DNA of 64,000 nt from Lumbricus terrestris (GCA_949752735.1 OX457052.1:37451868-37515867), one strand, 5' to 3'. Numbered from the stretch's first letter, positions 1 through 11,212 are shown. Made by a program: numbers and translations. The notes: generated by a model not told the origin, from the sequence alone.

Positions 1-439
1 ACAAGTTTTGCATATTGATCGTAAATTTCTAATTTCTGATGATCTTCTAAATGCTTCAGAATAAGTATATGGCTGTCGTTGAGGGCAGAGAAAGTGAATT
101 GACCCAGTTCTGATAGCCATCCATCAACTGTATTGCCAACCGTGTCCACCTTCCGGATGCATGAGCAATTCCAACCACTGAAGTATATCGTACGTGTGTC
201 TTCAATAACAACCATGTTATTGCAAGTCCACGATATATTATCAATGTTCATCTCATCCACAAAAGTTATCATTAGCAGATCGTGTGGAATACTGACGTCG
301 TAGGCTCGTATATGTACATCTATATCAAGTCCAGGTGACGGAGTGCAACACATTACGTAGATGAGGTCAATTGAGCTGGTGACACATTGGACGTAACAAC
401 TTTCTGTGTCAATCTTCGAGACCAAACTGACGGTGTATG
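1..439 (-). CDS. Host gene, exon 3 (5' part; continues beyond window start): cysteine-containing extracellular segment
   Basis: Read on the minus strand from 439, this stretch is open for 145 consecutive codons to the window edge, with no stop and no need for an ATG. It is preceded by a good acceptor (pyrimidine-rich tract, then TTGCAG ending at 440). Entering in phase 1, it completes the codon left by the exon 2 donor. The peptide has several cysteines (ESCYVQC, VMCC, SWTCNN, WNCSC) and three N-glycosylation sequons (NIS, NCS, NDS), which fits a secreted or extracellular domain. I do not recognise the fold; it could be a beta-sandwich or lectin-like module. The strict phase-1 boundaries shared with exons 1 and 2 are typical of extracellular-domain exons. 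The remaining risk is that exon 3 belongs to another transcript, because the inferred intron is 4.55 kb long. Confidence 0.6.
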
Positions 440-999
440 CTGCAATTTTAAAGCAACAGAAGACATGAAATATCAGTGTATGGAAGTTGAAACCGTACTA
501 GTCACTAATAATGAATGCAAGTTGTGCTCGGATGTATGATAGCCACGTGAAATTCTTATAAGCGGAGTTTCTGAAGTGAAGGTCATTCTTCGAGGTTTTG
601 ATCACAATTATATCAACCACATCCAGAACCAATGAGCGGAGACAGACCTGGAAGCAATTTATTTTAAGTCGCATATCCTATTCCGTTCTCACTCTTTCTC
701 AAAATCCAGTCACCTCACGATGTCATCTCAATTTCTCAAACAAAGCCTAATAATTAACCACGTCTCTGGAACGATCTATCTCATGAATTGCGAACTATAA
801 TTGTGTTCCCCACCATGCTAGGCAGTCATGATCATCAGGCTCCTCTATCCATCGCTAACGTGTTATAAGCCAAACGAACAGTCACCTTCACATGCTCCTC
901 TATCAATCCAGTGCCGGCGCTAGGGTACCTGAGGCCCCCCCCGAAAAAACTTGGGGGCCCCCATACCTTGAGCTGTCATCTCAGTAAACATTTTCATAA

Positions 1000-1123
1000 T
1001 GTAAGTGTTGAAACCTTCAAGGTTATTATTAGGGATGGATATGGGAAACTTAAAGAAAAGGCACAACACGGAGAAGAGTGGCGTCGTTGGGCATCTGGAC
1101 CTGCCGAGAGGCAGCAGACCTAA
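1000..1123 (+). pseudogene. RTE-like LINE, last about 35 codons of ORF, inside the hAT element
   Basis: The translated end (core DGYGKLKEKAQHGEEWRRW) matches in order the C-terminus of the RTE-like ORF at 52.1-52.9 kb ([18 protein letters not shown]). It is a 3' fragment carried inside the hAT-like element. Confidence 0.6.
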
Positions 1124-1793
1124 AGAGAAGTGTTGAAAGACATGGTGTAAGACTTCAATAAATGTAGGCCTATCCCAATTGTTAAATGTTTGGAATTTCC
1201 ATGCTGAATTTTAACCTGTCATCTTTACAAAAATTGCTCATTTTTCAATGCTGTTAGTCGTGGTTTAGGACTTCAGAGTGTGCCCTCTCCATTGTTTAAA
1301 TTTGTCCGATTTGCCAACTGTAATGGTAGCATTTAAAGGCTGTCATCTTAACAAAATTGATCATTATTGATGGGCAGTGGATGATACTTATGAAATATTT
1401 CAGAAATATCGTGGATACAAGGATTCCGTCCCAACCAAAAATTGTGGGGCCGTGCCCCTGTCCACACCTCCAAAGTCTCCTCTTTGGTTGAAGGACAATG
1501 CTCTATTAGTTTGCGTAATATTATTTTGTATGATTTGCGTTAAAACATAATTCGGTGCGTGATTTCAGGAATGAACAGCCATGAAAGGTATAATTACCAG
1601 CTACATTTGAGGCCCCTTGCAAACTTGAGATCAGACACATACCAAGGACATCTGGGACCCTACACAGGCTTTAATGTTTGGACATCACGCATGTTTTATT
1701 TGGAGGCCTCATCCAATTAGCAATTAGAATCAGTTACAATTTATAAACATTGTGTTTGAGAAAGTGGACGAAATTGCCTGAGTTAGTTTAAAT

Positions 1794-2095
1794 GGCTTTA
1801 AACTTACGCCCATAATCGGTACGATATTTGCATTAGGTCTGCTATGGCAGCACCACGTGGTTAGTTGAGGCATGCACCAGACCGGATCTGTAGAGTCACA
1901 AATAGGCATAATGACCAGCTAAATTTGGGGGCCCCCTTTCAAACTCTAAAGGCTTTATACTTACGCCCAAAATCAGTATGATATTTGCATTAGATCTGCT
2001 ATGGCAGTGCCGTATGGTTAGTTGAGGCATGCACCAGACCGGATCTGTACAGTCACAAATAGGGCTAAATTTGGGGCCCCCTTCAAACTCGGGCC
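1794..2095. repeat. 157-bp direct repeat within the hAT-like element
   Basis: Two adjacent copies (1794-1950 and 1951-about 2095) share GGCTTTA.ACTTACGCCC, GCTATGGCAG and GGCATGCACCAGACCGGATC in the same order, with a few percent divergence. Confidence 0.85.
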
Positions 2096-2134
2096 CCCCG
2101 GCCGGGGGTACGTGGGGTGCTAGCGCCGGCACTG

Positions 2135-3445
2135 TATCAATCGCTAACATGTTATAAACCTATAGAACAGCCACATTCATCAGGCTCCTCTATCCATCGC
2201 TAACGTGTTGTAAACCTAGCGAACAGTCACCTTCATCAGGTTCCTCTATCCATCGCAAACGTGTTATAAGGCTAGCGAACAGTCACCTTCATCAGGCTCC
2301 TCTATCCATCGCAAACGTGTTATAAGCCTAGCGAACAGTCACCTTCACCAGGCTCCTCTATCCATCGCTAACGTGTTATAAGCCTAGCGAACAGTCACCT
2401 TCATCAGGCTCCTCTATCCATCGCTAACGTGTTATAAGCCTAGCGAACAGTCACCTTCATCAGGCTCCTCTATCCATCGCTAACGTGTTATAAACCTAGC
2501 GAACAGTCACCTTCATCAGGCTCCTCTATCCATCGCAAACGTGTTATAAGCCTAGCGAACAGTCACCTTCATCAGGCTCCTCTATCCATCGCAAACGTGT
2601 TATAAGCCTAGCGAACAGTCACCTTCACCAGGCTCCTCTATCCATCGCTAACGTGTTATAAGCCTAGCGAACAGTCACCTTCATCAGGCTCCTCTATCCA
2701 TCGCTAACGTGTTATAAGCCTAGCGAACAGTCACCTTCATCAGGCTCCTCTATCCATCGCTAACGTGTTATAAGCCTAGCGAACAGTCACCTTCATCAGG
2801 CTCCTCTATCCATCGCTAACGTGTTATAAGCCTAGCGAACAGTCACCTTCATCAGGCTCCTCTATCCATCGCTAACGTGTTATAAGCCTAGCGAACAGTC
2901 ACCTTCATCAGGCTCCTCTATCCATCGCTAACGTGTTATAAGCCTAGCGAACAGTCACCTTCATCAGGCTCCTCTATCCATCGCTAACGTGTTATAAACC
3001 TAGCGAACAGTCACCTTCATCAGGCTCCTCTATCCATCGCAAACGTGTTATAAGCCTAGCGAACAGTCACCTTCACCAGGCTCCTCTATCCATCGCTAAC
3101 GTGTTATAAACCTAGCGAACAGTCACCTTCATCAGGCTCCTCTATCCATCGCTAACGTGTTATAAGCCTAGCGAACAGTCACCTTCATCAGGCTCCTCTA
3201 TCCATCGCTAACGTGTTATAAACCTAGCCAACAGTCACCTTCATCAGGCTCCTCTATCCATCGCTAACATGTTATAAACCTAGCGAACAGTGACTTTCAT
3301 CAAGCTCCTCTATCCATCGCTAACGTGTTATAAACCTAGCGAACAGTCACCTTCATCAGGCTCCTCTATCCATCGCTAACGTGTTATAAGCCTAGCAAAC
3401 AGTCGCCTTCATCAGGCTCCTCTATCCATCGCTAACGTGTTATAG
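2135..3445. repeat. 56-bp minisatellite, about 23 units
   Basis: A 56-bp unit (starting CTCCTCTATCCATCGCTAAC) is repeated head to tail about 23 times with 90-100% identity. About 1.3 further units lie at 836-908, on the other side of the transposon at 909-2134, so the array is older than that insertion. Variants (GCAAAC for GCTAAC, CACCAGG for CATCAGG, AAACC for AAGCC) recur together; the CACCAGG variant reappears 280 bp (5 units) and then 448 bp (8 units) later, which suggests block-wise amplification. Confidence 0.95.
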
Positions 3446-3576
3446 GTGTCGCAATATTCTTCCTCGAAATTGAAGTCTAATATATTTAGGAAATCTTTCT
3501 TCCACTCACCCAATCCTTCATCTGTCAATTCTAGACATAAGCTTATACGGAGAAAATAACACACAACTTACAAACC

Positions 3577-3730
3577 CATGGGCGGAGTTTATCAGGGGCT
3601 AGGGGGCTAAGCCCCCCCAAGAAGACCCAGATTCATTTTTTCACAGTGTAAATGGTACCTTTTCCCAAGCTTAGCTCCCCCCCAAGAAGGCTTTAGCCCC
3701 TCAAAGAAAGGTAACCAAACTCCGCCCATG
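3577..3730. mobile_element. 154-bp hAT-type MITE
   Basis: The inverted termini are CATGGGCGGAGTTT and AAACTCCGCCCATG, flanked by a perfect 8-bp duplication TACAAACC at 3569-3576 and 3731-3738. The interior has two inverted CTAAGCCCCC-type blocks and cannot encode a protein. A longer relative lies at about 57873-58190. Confidence 0.85.
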
Positions 3731-4574
3731 TACAAACCTCTGGAAATCGCCCACTCGATCCTCCGTCGGACTACCCTTCTGAGTAGGTCAACCATTTGAG
3801 AGTTGTGACACGGCGCAGCGCTTGTGAATAATTTTGTAGTTTGTAGACTGATTTGAATTGCCGACCTAGTATTACTGCTGTGTAGAAATGTCAATTTTTT
3901 ATTATAGAGACTGTTTGAAATCCGTCAGCCACAGAATGACGAATTTGCAATGAACCGCCATGCTACAACTCTTCAGAGTTCGTTCCGTAGATTTCAGTTC
4001 GTGCATTAAATACTCAACAATTTGACTGTTTTTTAGAGCATGGCAACCTACTATTGTCACTCTTTCTGCCATTAGTCAATTAATTAATTCATTTAGAGCC
4101 TTTTTAAAGTGCCAATCAAAGACAATCGTCATGCACTACTAACTTGAATGGGAATAGGCCTAATATTATTATGTTTATTGAAATTAGTTATTATTTTCTA
4201 TCGTATGAATAACTCTGGATCATGACTGATTGTTTAATTTTCCGGAGGTGACGCTTTTAAGATCACATTCTTATTATCATCGTTGCAATCGGGACAAATC
4301 ATAAAAATGAAGTGCTTGCCAACATGATTGCCTAACGTGGATGAACATTCTGACGAATTACTTGTTTATTGAGCCACACTTGTTAGAGAATTTCTTTAGT
4401 TTATGTTCTGGTGGCGATTCATCGCTCGTGAAAAATATTTTTGATTAAATATGGAACCGGAAAAGTGTCAACAGTTTTGCCCACCAGGAAATTAAGTCGG
4501 TTTCCACGTATTTCTTTCGTCATAGGCCTATCGTGAATACAACTGTTCCACACAGCTCACTATGTACCCGCAAT

Positions 4575-4668
4575 GTAGCAGCGCTCGTGAATAAGCTGGT
4601 GCCCCGCGCTTGACTTTCGAGTAGCGCTTTAGAAATTTGGAGATTCCGATTACGATTACGATTACGCA
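4575..4668 (+). repeat. LINE 3'-end fragment with (GATTAC)n tail
   Basis: The segment GTGAATAAGCTGGT ... TAGCGCTTTAGAAAT ... (GATTAC)n matches the 3' end of the LINE at 9455-10735 (minus strand) in the same order. The short tandem tail is the type left by L2/CR1-like target-primed insertion. Confidence 0.6.
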
Positions 4669-4994
4669 ATCTACAGTAAGCTTATATTCCTGTCACCGCG
4701 CTGCGATGTGAAACAAGTCCTAGCACTACTTCGAGTAGTTTCGGACACGGTATTTGCCGATTGATTGAGTCTTCGTTTGGTGGAGATGTGAGCTACGGTA
4801 CATGTTGAAACCTCCTCACAGAGGCTGATATTATGTAGAATAGGAAACATTGAAGAAGGCCTTCGCTCAAAATTGTTCAGCCGTCGATTAATGTTGGCCA
4901 ATTACACGGAGACTGTCAACTAATAAATGCGTAATGATATTAATCAGCTAGAATACTGGGGACATTTGGTTTACAGTAGAATTCGGTGTCTTAC

Positions 4995-5285
4995 CATCTG
5001 CTGCTGTGACAATGTCTGGTGACATTGTGACTTTCGGTACTTCAGAATTTCTGTTTGAAGTAGCTTCGTTAGACGGTTCATCTGAAGAGAGCAAGGGGCC
5101 TTGAGTGGTTGTGACCAATGTAGCTGCCTCATGTGTAGTAGATGATGTATCGTGAGTGTTTGAAACGACTTCCTTGTCATCGACCTCTCGTATCGTCGTT
5201 CTTTCATCTGCGAAGTCGTCGATCGTTCTTCCAAAGCATGTGTTCGTCAATTGACAGTTTGCAGAACTTGATAACTTCTGGTCAC
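4995..5285 (-). CDS. Host gene, exon 2: Ser/Thr-rich extracellular linker
   Basis: Acceptor TTTTCTGCAG ends at 5286 and donor G|GTAAGACA begins at 4994. The exon is 291 nt, an exact multiple of three, and phase 1 at both ends. It starts DQKLSSSANCQLTNTC, has two cysteines near its start, and is then rich in Ser, Thr, Asp and Glu (TSSTTHEAATLVTTTQ), like a mucin-type or stalk region. Exon 1 splices into it in frame. If the donor at 4994 is not used, the frame runs on to a stop at 4948 and gives a short secreted protein. I see no family match. Confidence 0.6.
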
Positions 5286-5304
5286 CTGCAGAAAAGTACT
5301 ATAA

Positions 5305-5308
<4 letters not shown>

Positions 5309-5401
<93 letters not shown>
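5309..5401. repeat. (AT)n-(GT)n compound microsatellite in intron 1
   Basis: About 30 AT dinucleotides are followed by about 14 GT dinucleotides. The tract lies within intron 1 (5670-5286). Long reading frames across it are repeat artefacts. Confidence 0.97.
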
Positions 5402-5403
<2 letters not shown>

Positions 5404-5670
5404 GGCTGCATGATCCGACTTCAGTTCCAGGTCTTTTCTGCACACTTCCTAGAAACGAGAAAAACTCAGTGCAAAAATCTAAGCAACGTGGTCGACTCCA
5501 GCCGACGACATAATATCTTTTCAACAAACGGAAAGCTAAGAACATTTCAGGGCAAAATCTAATAAATTCGGGCGAAAACTACAAAATTAATATTCGGGCG
5601 TTTCTTTCCTATGGGTCCCAACTCTTCAACTATAAGCCATAGACAAAAATTACGTGAGTGTGATACTTAC

Positions 5671-5734
5671 AGACAATCAGTTTCAAAAAGATGACAACGA
5701 AGACGAGCGATTGAATGCGACGAACTAAAAACAT
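5671..5734 (-). CDS. Host gene, exon 1: signal peptide
   Basis: ATG at 5734 encodes MFLVRRIQSLVFVVIFLKL then IV: a short positive N-terminus followed by a continuous hydrophobic core, a classical signal peptide. The reading frame ends at T|GTAAGT (donor at 5670), phase 1, and joins the GT at the start of exon 2 to make a cysteine codon. The start lies about 110 nt downstream of a well-placed TATA/Inr pair. The upstream leader is short and consistent with a 5' UTR. The combination of promoter, ATG, signal peptide, consensus donor and matching acceptor is the best gene evidence in the window. Confidence 0.65.
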
Positions 5735-5841
5735 TTTCTCTATCGATGGTTGAACTTAGATGAAATCAGATGCTTAAACTGTGCAATTCGTTGGCCTTCA
5801 ATGGTAAATACTTAAGACCTTGCGGTTGATAGCCTTAGCCA

Positions 5842-5877
5842 GAACTGATTCTCACTCGCTGGAGTTTATTACTTATA
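5842..5877 (-). promoter_or_regulatory. Core promoter of the host gene (TATA box plus initiator)
   Basis: On the minus strand TATAAGT (5877-5871) is followed by TCAGTTC (5848-5842), an initiator match whose A (5846) is 31 nt from the first T of the TATA box. This is the canonical spacing. Transcription from 5846 would give a 112-nt leader before the ATG at 5734. Confidence 0.5.
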
Positions 5878-5899
5878 CATAAAACACTAAAACTTATCT

Positions 5900-7085
5900 G
5901 TCTGTCTAATAAGAACAATCTGCAAAACTATGCGGGTGGTAGGCCTAAACTGAACCACTCAAAAAATAGTGTATCCAAAGTTGCATTACTAGCGCCGCTG
6001 TAGGGCGACGCCAGATCTTGGGCGAGGGGCTTCGCACGGCTTGCAGACAGAAATTATGTGTGAAATAATAGGTCTGCCGACATGTTTCATCTACTGCAGC
6101 GCATTACAATTCAATGCAATTTATGAAAACACGTTTCATTGTCACTAGTGTCAGCTGCAAGCAGAAGTCGAGCTGCCTCATGGTGCTTGGTTTCGTCACA
6201 CAGTGGATCATTGTTGGATCAGTTTCAGCTTCAGCCAATTAAATTACTCTCTTTGTATGTACTTGACGTCACATAGAGAGTGATAATAATATTGGCAAAT
6301 AAAACACAGATGAAGCCACAGGCAGGCATCTGAAAATGAAGTCTTCAATTTCTGCCACACATGCATCTCAAGGTTCCAATTCTGCAATTGTCATATGCGT
6401 TGACCTTGTACAAATCGTCTTTATATGCAAGCAATTAGGTCGGCACTACAACAGGGATTTAACAATGGGTCTTAAACTGGGTTTTTAGGTAACTCCACTT
6501 CAATATTGTAGTGTAGCAATCGTGGAACGATACAATATTATTATTATTTACAACATAGCTTTCCTTCGCGTGCGTCGCACCAATTCACGCTAAGTTTTTG
6601 TGCTGAAAAACATTACGTCACCAGAAATTGTGGTTGAATTAATTAAAGAAAGATTATTTTAATTTATTAGTATTATTTTAACCTGCCATAGGCTGCTGCC
6701 TTTTGTATTGGACAGAGGGAAATACATGTAGAAGCTAATCCTCTGTTGCCATTGCATTGTGTTTCGAAACAAAAATCCGGCTCACTTTTTAGATGTTTCT
6801 GTTTTATATAAATTATAATGAAGGGAAGTTTGAATAGTTGTGATTGCTATTCCAAAGAAATGTTTGTAGACGGCAAAGGACCTCTGTTGTCATAATTATC
6901 TATCGTTAAAGTCTGGATCCATCCGTAAAATCAACAAAAATTGTGAAAAATAAGCGTTTCTTGTAAACACCTTTAGTGTAAGATGCATGGATGCTATAAA
7001 TTGTAAATTGACGACGCCACGAGCGTTTTGTTAGTTCGAGTTTTTTCATATGCTACATGTCTACATATAATTATTTACTTACTAG
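5900..7085. other. Intergenic, no gene seen
   Basis: AT-rich sequence. It contains a piece of the dispersed family with CTCTGTTGTCAT and ATCGTTAAAGTCTGGATCC (about 6885-6925) and AACACCTTTAG (about 6967). No supported coding region. Confidence 0.6.
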
Positions 7086-7089
7086 CAGT

Positions 7090-8075
7090 TTGATATAGTG
7101 CCCCTTCAAGGTTAACTAGTCAGAGACGCTCCCAGTCTAACTCCAGGTCGAATTAGAGAGTGTTAAGAACAGTGAGAAATGAGGCAGAAAGAGCAATAGG
7201 TATTTGCCGAAGAATAACAAGAAGCTCATTTCAGGTCGCAGGTCATCCACGGAGAAAGCACGGCGTTGCCAGATTGCAACTTGCCAGCTCGGAACAATGA
7301 GTTCTGCTTGTTCAGCTAAGCGGAGAGAGAAACGGCCCTGAAAGTGCTTGGTGGTGCAGCACAGCTCCTGCGAGTATAGGAGGGGCTAAAGCCTCAAAAC
7401 AGCCCCGGACCATGACAGAAATTCGGTAATCAATACGCTGTGGGTATTGGTTCCAGTCGAATACATCCCACATTTAGTCTGAGACTCGGCGAAACTTGAG
7501 AATGCGGCCAATGAGGCTGACTGCGATGCAAAGGACCATATTCAGGGAACCTGCTCAACTGGCCGGAAGTCTTACGTACACATTATGGCGCTGCAGTCAT
7601 TGTGAAACTAAATGTACAATTGTACATGAACAAGTGTTGAGGCTGCGCCAGGAGTCAAAGAGCAGACCTTGAGCTGCCGACGCTGGTAGTAATAGCTACG
7701 ACATAGAAGGTTTATGTGCCTCGCAGATGTGAGTTCCTGGTCTATGATGACTCCAACATCCCGGAGTGCAGTGGAAAAAGTGAAATGTGTATATTTCACG
7801 GAGAGGGAGGCTAACTATTTCAGAGAGCTGCTGAGGCGTGCCTATCTAGATAAACTGAGCCTCCCGCCTATCCAGATAAACTGAGCCTCCTCATGGTCAA
7901 GGCGGAGGCGGTTTGAAGATATCCAAGAATGCATTGTCTTTGTTATAATTATTTATAGTCTGACTCATTGCTTCAATTGCTACGTCAGCCTGGGCTCGCC
8001 TGCCAGACAACGGACACAGGCTTGCACGTCGTCAGCATAAGATTGGCTATGGACCTCCATGATAGGCATTTGACG
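7090..8075 (-). pseudogene. Degenerate L2/CR1-like LINE (RT C-terminal half and 3' end)
   Basis: On the minus strand the polymerase box YADD (8039-8028) is followed by fragments such as RDVGVIIDQEL and RSYYYQRRQLK at 7799-7608, typical of the RT C-terminus of L2-like LINEs. The 3' end carries the tail GGGAGCGTCTCTGACTAG ... TTGAAGGGGCACTAT (about 7135-7090), shared with other copies in this window. The frame is broken many times, so it is an old 5'-truncated insertion. Confidence 0.7.
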
Positions 8076-8099
8076 AAGAATTCTATGAAGCTATAATGC

Positions 8100-9450
8100 T
8101 AGGTAATAAATTCTTGTTTTCCGCATAAACGAATGAGCGCCGTCGTTTTCATTGTCCAGAGTTTAACGACGCCGTTTGGCTCACAGGCCGTTGACGTCTT
8201 TTAACATATATTTACTTATATCGACAGTTGGCCTTTTGGCTCTTTTATTGGATTCTTTTTTCTTTTTTTCCGGCTCTTTTTTGGCCTTCAGGCTCTTTTT
8301 TGGCTTTTCAAGCTCTTTTTTGGCTCTTAATCTCTATAATGTACATTAAAGAAGGAACTCTATTTGAGTTTTCTTCTTGCCTTTTTTTTTCTTTTTTTCC
8401 CCTTATATAAATTCATATATACATGCATGTTATTATTCACATATTTACATCTATTTACTAATTTTCATTATATATGAATTATAGAACACACTATACATGC
8501 ATTTCAGTGAACAACAATTTTTGCACTATTTATAGATTCACAGAGGTTTCTGCACTTTTATAGATTCGCAACAACCAATCAACGCAGAGTCCATGCTCGT
8601 TGAAACGTATCCACGTCGTTTGTCCTGTGTAGATAAATAACTGTTTTTGTTAAATGTTATAATGGTGTCCTCTTAGCATTTATTTTCTGACAGTCATAAT
8701 CCTTCTGGTTAAGATGAAAGTCGATATCGCCATTATTTTAGAATTCTCTCGTGACCTGCTATTGTTTTACTCACAATTTTCGTCTACTTGTCATCAAAGA
8801 TTTCTCACGAGAACGCATTTATCCAACTACAGTCATTGAAGACATTAGCTATTCAACGTTCCCGACTTGAAACACGATATTTCATCAGCCGCGTTCGCAC
8901 TTCGCACGAAAGTTGGACAATAATAATCGCCACTTACATGTAGCTCTGAGAATAAGAGAAATTATAAAATATCCGCTTTCATGATAATACCATAACCATC
9001 ATTGTAGGATTAAAATTTAAAAAGAAATGAATACGAAAGACTATTATAGTGTGGTTCAGAGATAAGCGAGCCTGTCTTACTCTTTTGTTTAACTCTAAGT
9101 GGGACGCAGCGTTGATGATTGTAGCTGTCATTAAAAATCAACCAATATGACGGAACTCTCCGCGCTTCACTCATCGTTATGACGCAGTATAAAATTTAAT
9201 GGCCTTTACCATTATCATTATTTAATTTTATCATTATTATTATTTAATATTTTATCATGAAATGAAGAATAGACGCCTTATCATCTGCAAGCAAACAGCA
9301 GGTTCAAATAGAAATAAGTAAAACTGCGAAGTAAATTTCTTTTGATGAGGAACAGTTCATTAACAACGGAAAACATCCCGTTTCAAAACCGGTATTTGAC
9401 ATCACAATACGAACTTTGACCTTCGATTTTATACATCTCTTATTTTTTAT
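8100..9450. other. Intergenic; polypyrimidine tract and dispersed-family copy
   Basis: At 8225-8335 a T-rich imperfect repeat of GGCTCTTTTTT gives an apparent ORF that I regard as an artefact. At about 8615-8830 is a diverged copy of a sequence also seen at 44280-44420 (TAGATAAATAA ... GTTATAA.GGTGTCCT ... AATTCTCTCGTG). No gene seen. Confidence 0.6.
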
Positions 9451-9454
9451 GCCT

Positions 9455-10735
9455 CATAGCCATATCGTAATCGTAATCGTAATCGTAATCTCGAAACTTC
9501 TACAGCGCCCACAAAAGCCAAGTCGCGGGAACCAGCTTATTCACAGGCGCTCAATCAAAACAAAATCGATAGGCAGCGGGTCAAGTCCGGAGAGTCAGGC
9601 AGGCAGATAGATGGACGGCTAAGGTGGGTGATGTTTAGAGTTGAAGTGGCGGGGGATGTAAGGAGAAGAAGAATCAGGATAGGATTTTTGAAAGAGCAAT
9701 GTTTTCAGTTTTGAGTGAAAGACCTGTGGGGAGATAGCGAGAGGTGGAGTTTTGGTGAGTTCGTATGATGGGTCGGAAGTTTGCCGAAGTGCTGGCGGAA
9801 GTTTGTTCCAGAGAGGTGGAACGGCAATGGCTATGGAGCGGTTTGCGAATTTCAGTGATGAAGTGATGGGAGGGCGAAGCAGTGTAATGGAGGATGAGGA
9901 GCGTGTTGAACGAGGTGGCTGGATGGTGAACAACTGACGAAGGTAGAACGGCTGGGATGATTGAAGTGTATTGTAAGTGAGTGAGAGGACTTTGTATTCG
10001 ATGCGTTCAGGTATTTTGAGCCAGTGAAGTGATTTCAGGACAGGAGTGATGTGGTGACGTTTGGGGGTTTTCGTCACTGCACGGGCGAGGGCATTCTGGA
10101 TAGCTTGGAGGCGGTTAATTTGGGTTATATCAATGTTTAGGAAGAGAGAGTTGCAGTAATCAAGTTTCGCATGAACTATGGATGTGGCTATTGTGGATGC
10201 AGTTTTAAAGTCAAGCATAGGTCGGATTCTGCGGAGATCTCGTATGTGCATGAAACATGTGCGGGAAAGTTGGGTTATGTGGTCGGAGAAGCTAAGATGC
10301 TGGTCAAAGATTACACCTAGGTTTCGGACAGGAGAATTTGCGGAGAAAGTGTGGTTGGAAGAAGAGTCATTGTTGAAGGAAATAGAGGGATCAGGAATTT
10401 TCTTGAGTTGCTCTCTGAGGCCAATTAGTATAAATTCTGTCTTGGAGGGGTTAAGGCAGAGGAGATTTGAGGTCATCCAAGAGGTGATTTGGGTGACCAC
10501 AGAGAGAAGATTATTTATGGAGTCAGAGAAGCTGCTTGGAGAGAAAGAGATGAATAATTGGGTGTCGTCAGCATATAGATGATGGTCGACTGTGGATGCT
10601 TTTATGAGTGAACTGAGTGGAGTGGTGTAGAGGATGAACAAGAGGGGCCCGAGGACAGAACCTTGCGGAACACCACAGGTGAGGGGGCGTGATTGAGATG
10701 ACCATACGGCTAACCTGAATCACTGGGTGAAAAGT
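9455..10735 (-). pseudogene. 5'-truncated L2/CR1-like LINE with near-intact RT C-terminal half
   Basis: The frame is open on the minus strand from about 10735 to 9619, starting upstream of the first ATG with [16 protein letters not shown] and continuing through [37 protein letters not shown] and [14 protein letters not shown] motifs in the order of the L2/CR1 group, with thumb and C-terminal domains. The N-terminal RT and endonuclease are missing. Downstream of the stop, the strand continues through GAGCGCCTGTGAATAAGCTG to a (GATTAC)n tail at about 9494-9470. A frame this open suggests a fairly young truncated insertion. Confidence 0.85.
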
Positions 10736-10739
10736 CAGG

Positions 10740-11204
10740 TGATGGCATGCACACTATATTGGTCAACGTGAATATGGACTTCGGTTCCAAGATGTCGCTA
10801 AGTAATGTATATCGAGTAGGCCTACGCCATTTGCACACCTTTAAAATTGTTTCTAAACAAGTTATTTATACATCGAAAATTGCTGAGACTGCATCTCGAG
10901 TAATGGGAAAATTGTTTAAATAAATCTGAATAGCATAAAAGTGTTTCATGCAAAATATTGTTTAATTTCTTATCGCAACATGAAATAGCAATGAAAATCT
11001 GTTTTACTATTGTATTTTGTGATGTGTAACGATGAATATTAGTGAGATTATCGTTATATTGCTTTATACTTCAAACGAGAAAAGATATAATTTTAATGAA
11101 GAATATATTCGTGAGGAACTGTTTGTTGTTTTTCGTACACGAAGGCGTCCTTTGAATTAGCGTCGATCAAGCTGTTTTTCTATCTATGCTAAGACACAAC
11201 ACAA
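10740..11204. other. Intergenic; member of a dispersed repeat family
   Basis: At about 10745-10890 the order GTCAACGTGAATATGGA, AAGATGTCGCTAAG, TTTGCACACCTTTAAAAT, GTTATTTATA recurs at 44930-45070, 51115-51215 and 56985-57085. No coding region seen. Confidence 0.6.
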
Positions 11205-11212
11205 GACACAAC

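Larger units (their letters stand above)
909..2134. mobile_element. hAT-like non-autonomous DNA transposon (1226 bp)
   Basis: The ends form terminal inverted repeats, CAGTGCCGGCGCTAG at the left and its complement CTAGCGCCGGCACTG at the right. They are flanked by a perfect 8-bp target duplication, TATCAATC, at 901-908 and 2135-2142. An 8-bp duplication and CAGTG termini are characteristic of the hAT superfamily. No transposase is recognisable. Inside are a LINE 3' fragment (about 1000-1123), GGGGGCCCCC-rich subterminal stretches and a 157-bp direct repeat (1794-2095). It inserted into the 56-bp minisatellite. Confidence 0.85.
440..4994 (-). other. Inferred intron 2 of the minus-strand host gene
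   Basis: The donor is G|GTAAGA at 4994 and the acceptor TTGCAG ends at 440. The intron is filled with repeats: a minisatellite, a hAT-like insertion, a hAT-type MITE and a LINE 3' tail. In 440-835 and 3740-4560 I see no gene and no clear repeat. Other small phase-1 exons inside it cannot be excluded. Confidence 0.5.

Noticed and set aside
2135..3445. CRISPR array
   Set aside because: The 56-bp repeats are contiguous with no unique spacers, in a eukaryotic intron.
4671..4901. 76-aa minus-strand ORF as another exon of the host gene
   Set aside because: The only nearby acceptor (TTGACAG at about 4915) leads to a stop after a few codons in the phase required. Exon 3 at 439 fits the phase much better.
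4948..5250. Stand-alone 100-aa protein starting at the internal ATG
   Set aside because: The frame is open upstream to a consensus acceptor at 5286 and links in phase to a signal-peptide exon, so the internal ATG is unlikely to be the start.
5142..5545. Ile/Tyr/Cys/Val-repeat proteins
   Set aside because: They arise from the (AT)n-(GT)n tract in intron 1.
10178..10582. 134-aa plus-strand ORF
   Set aside because: Shadow of the minus-strand LINE reverse transcriptase, which has recognisable RT motifs.
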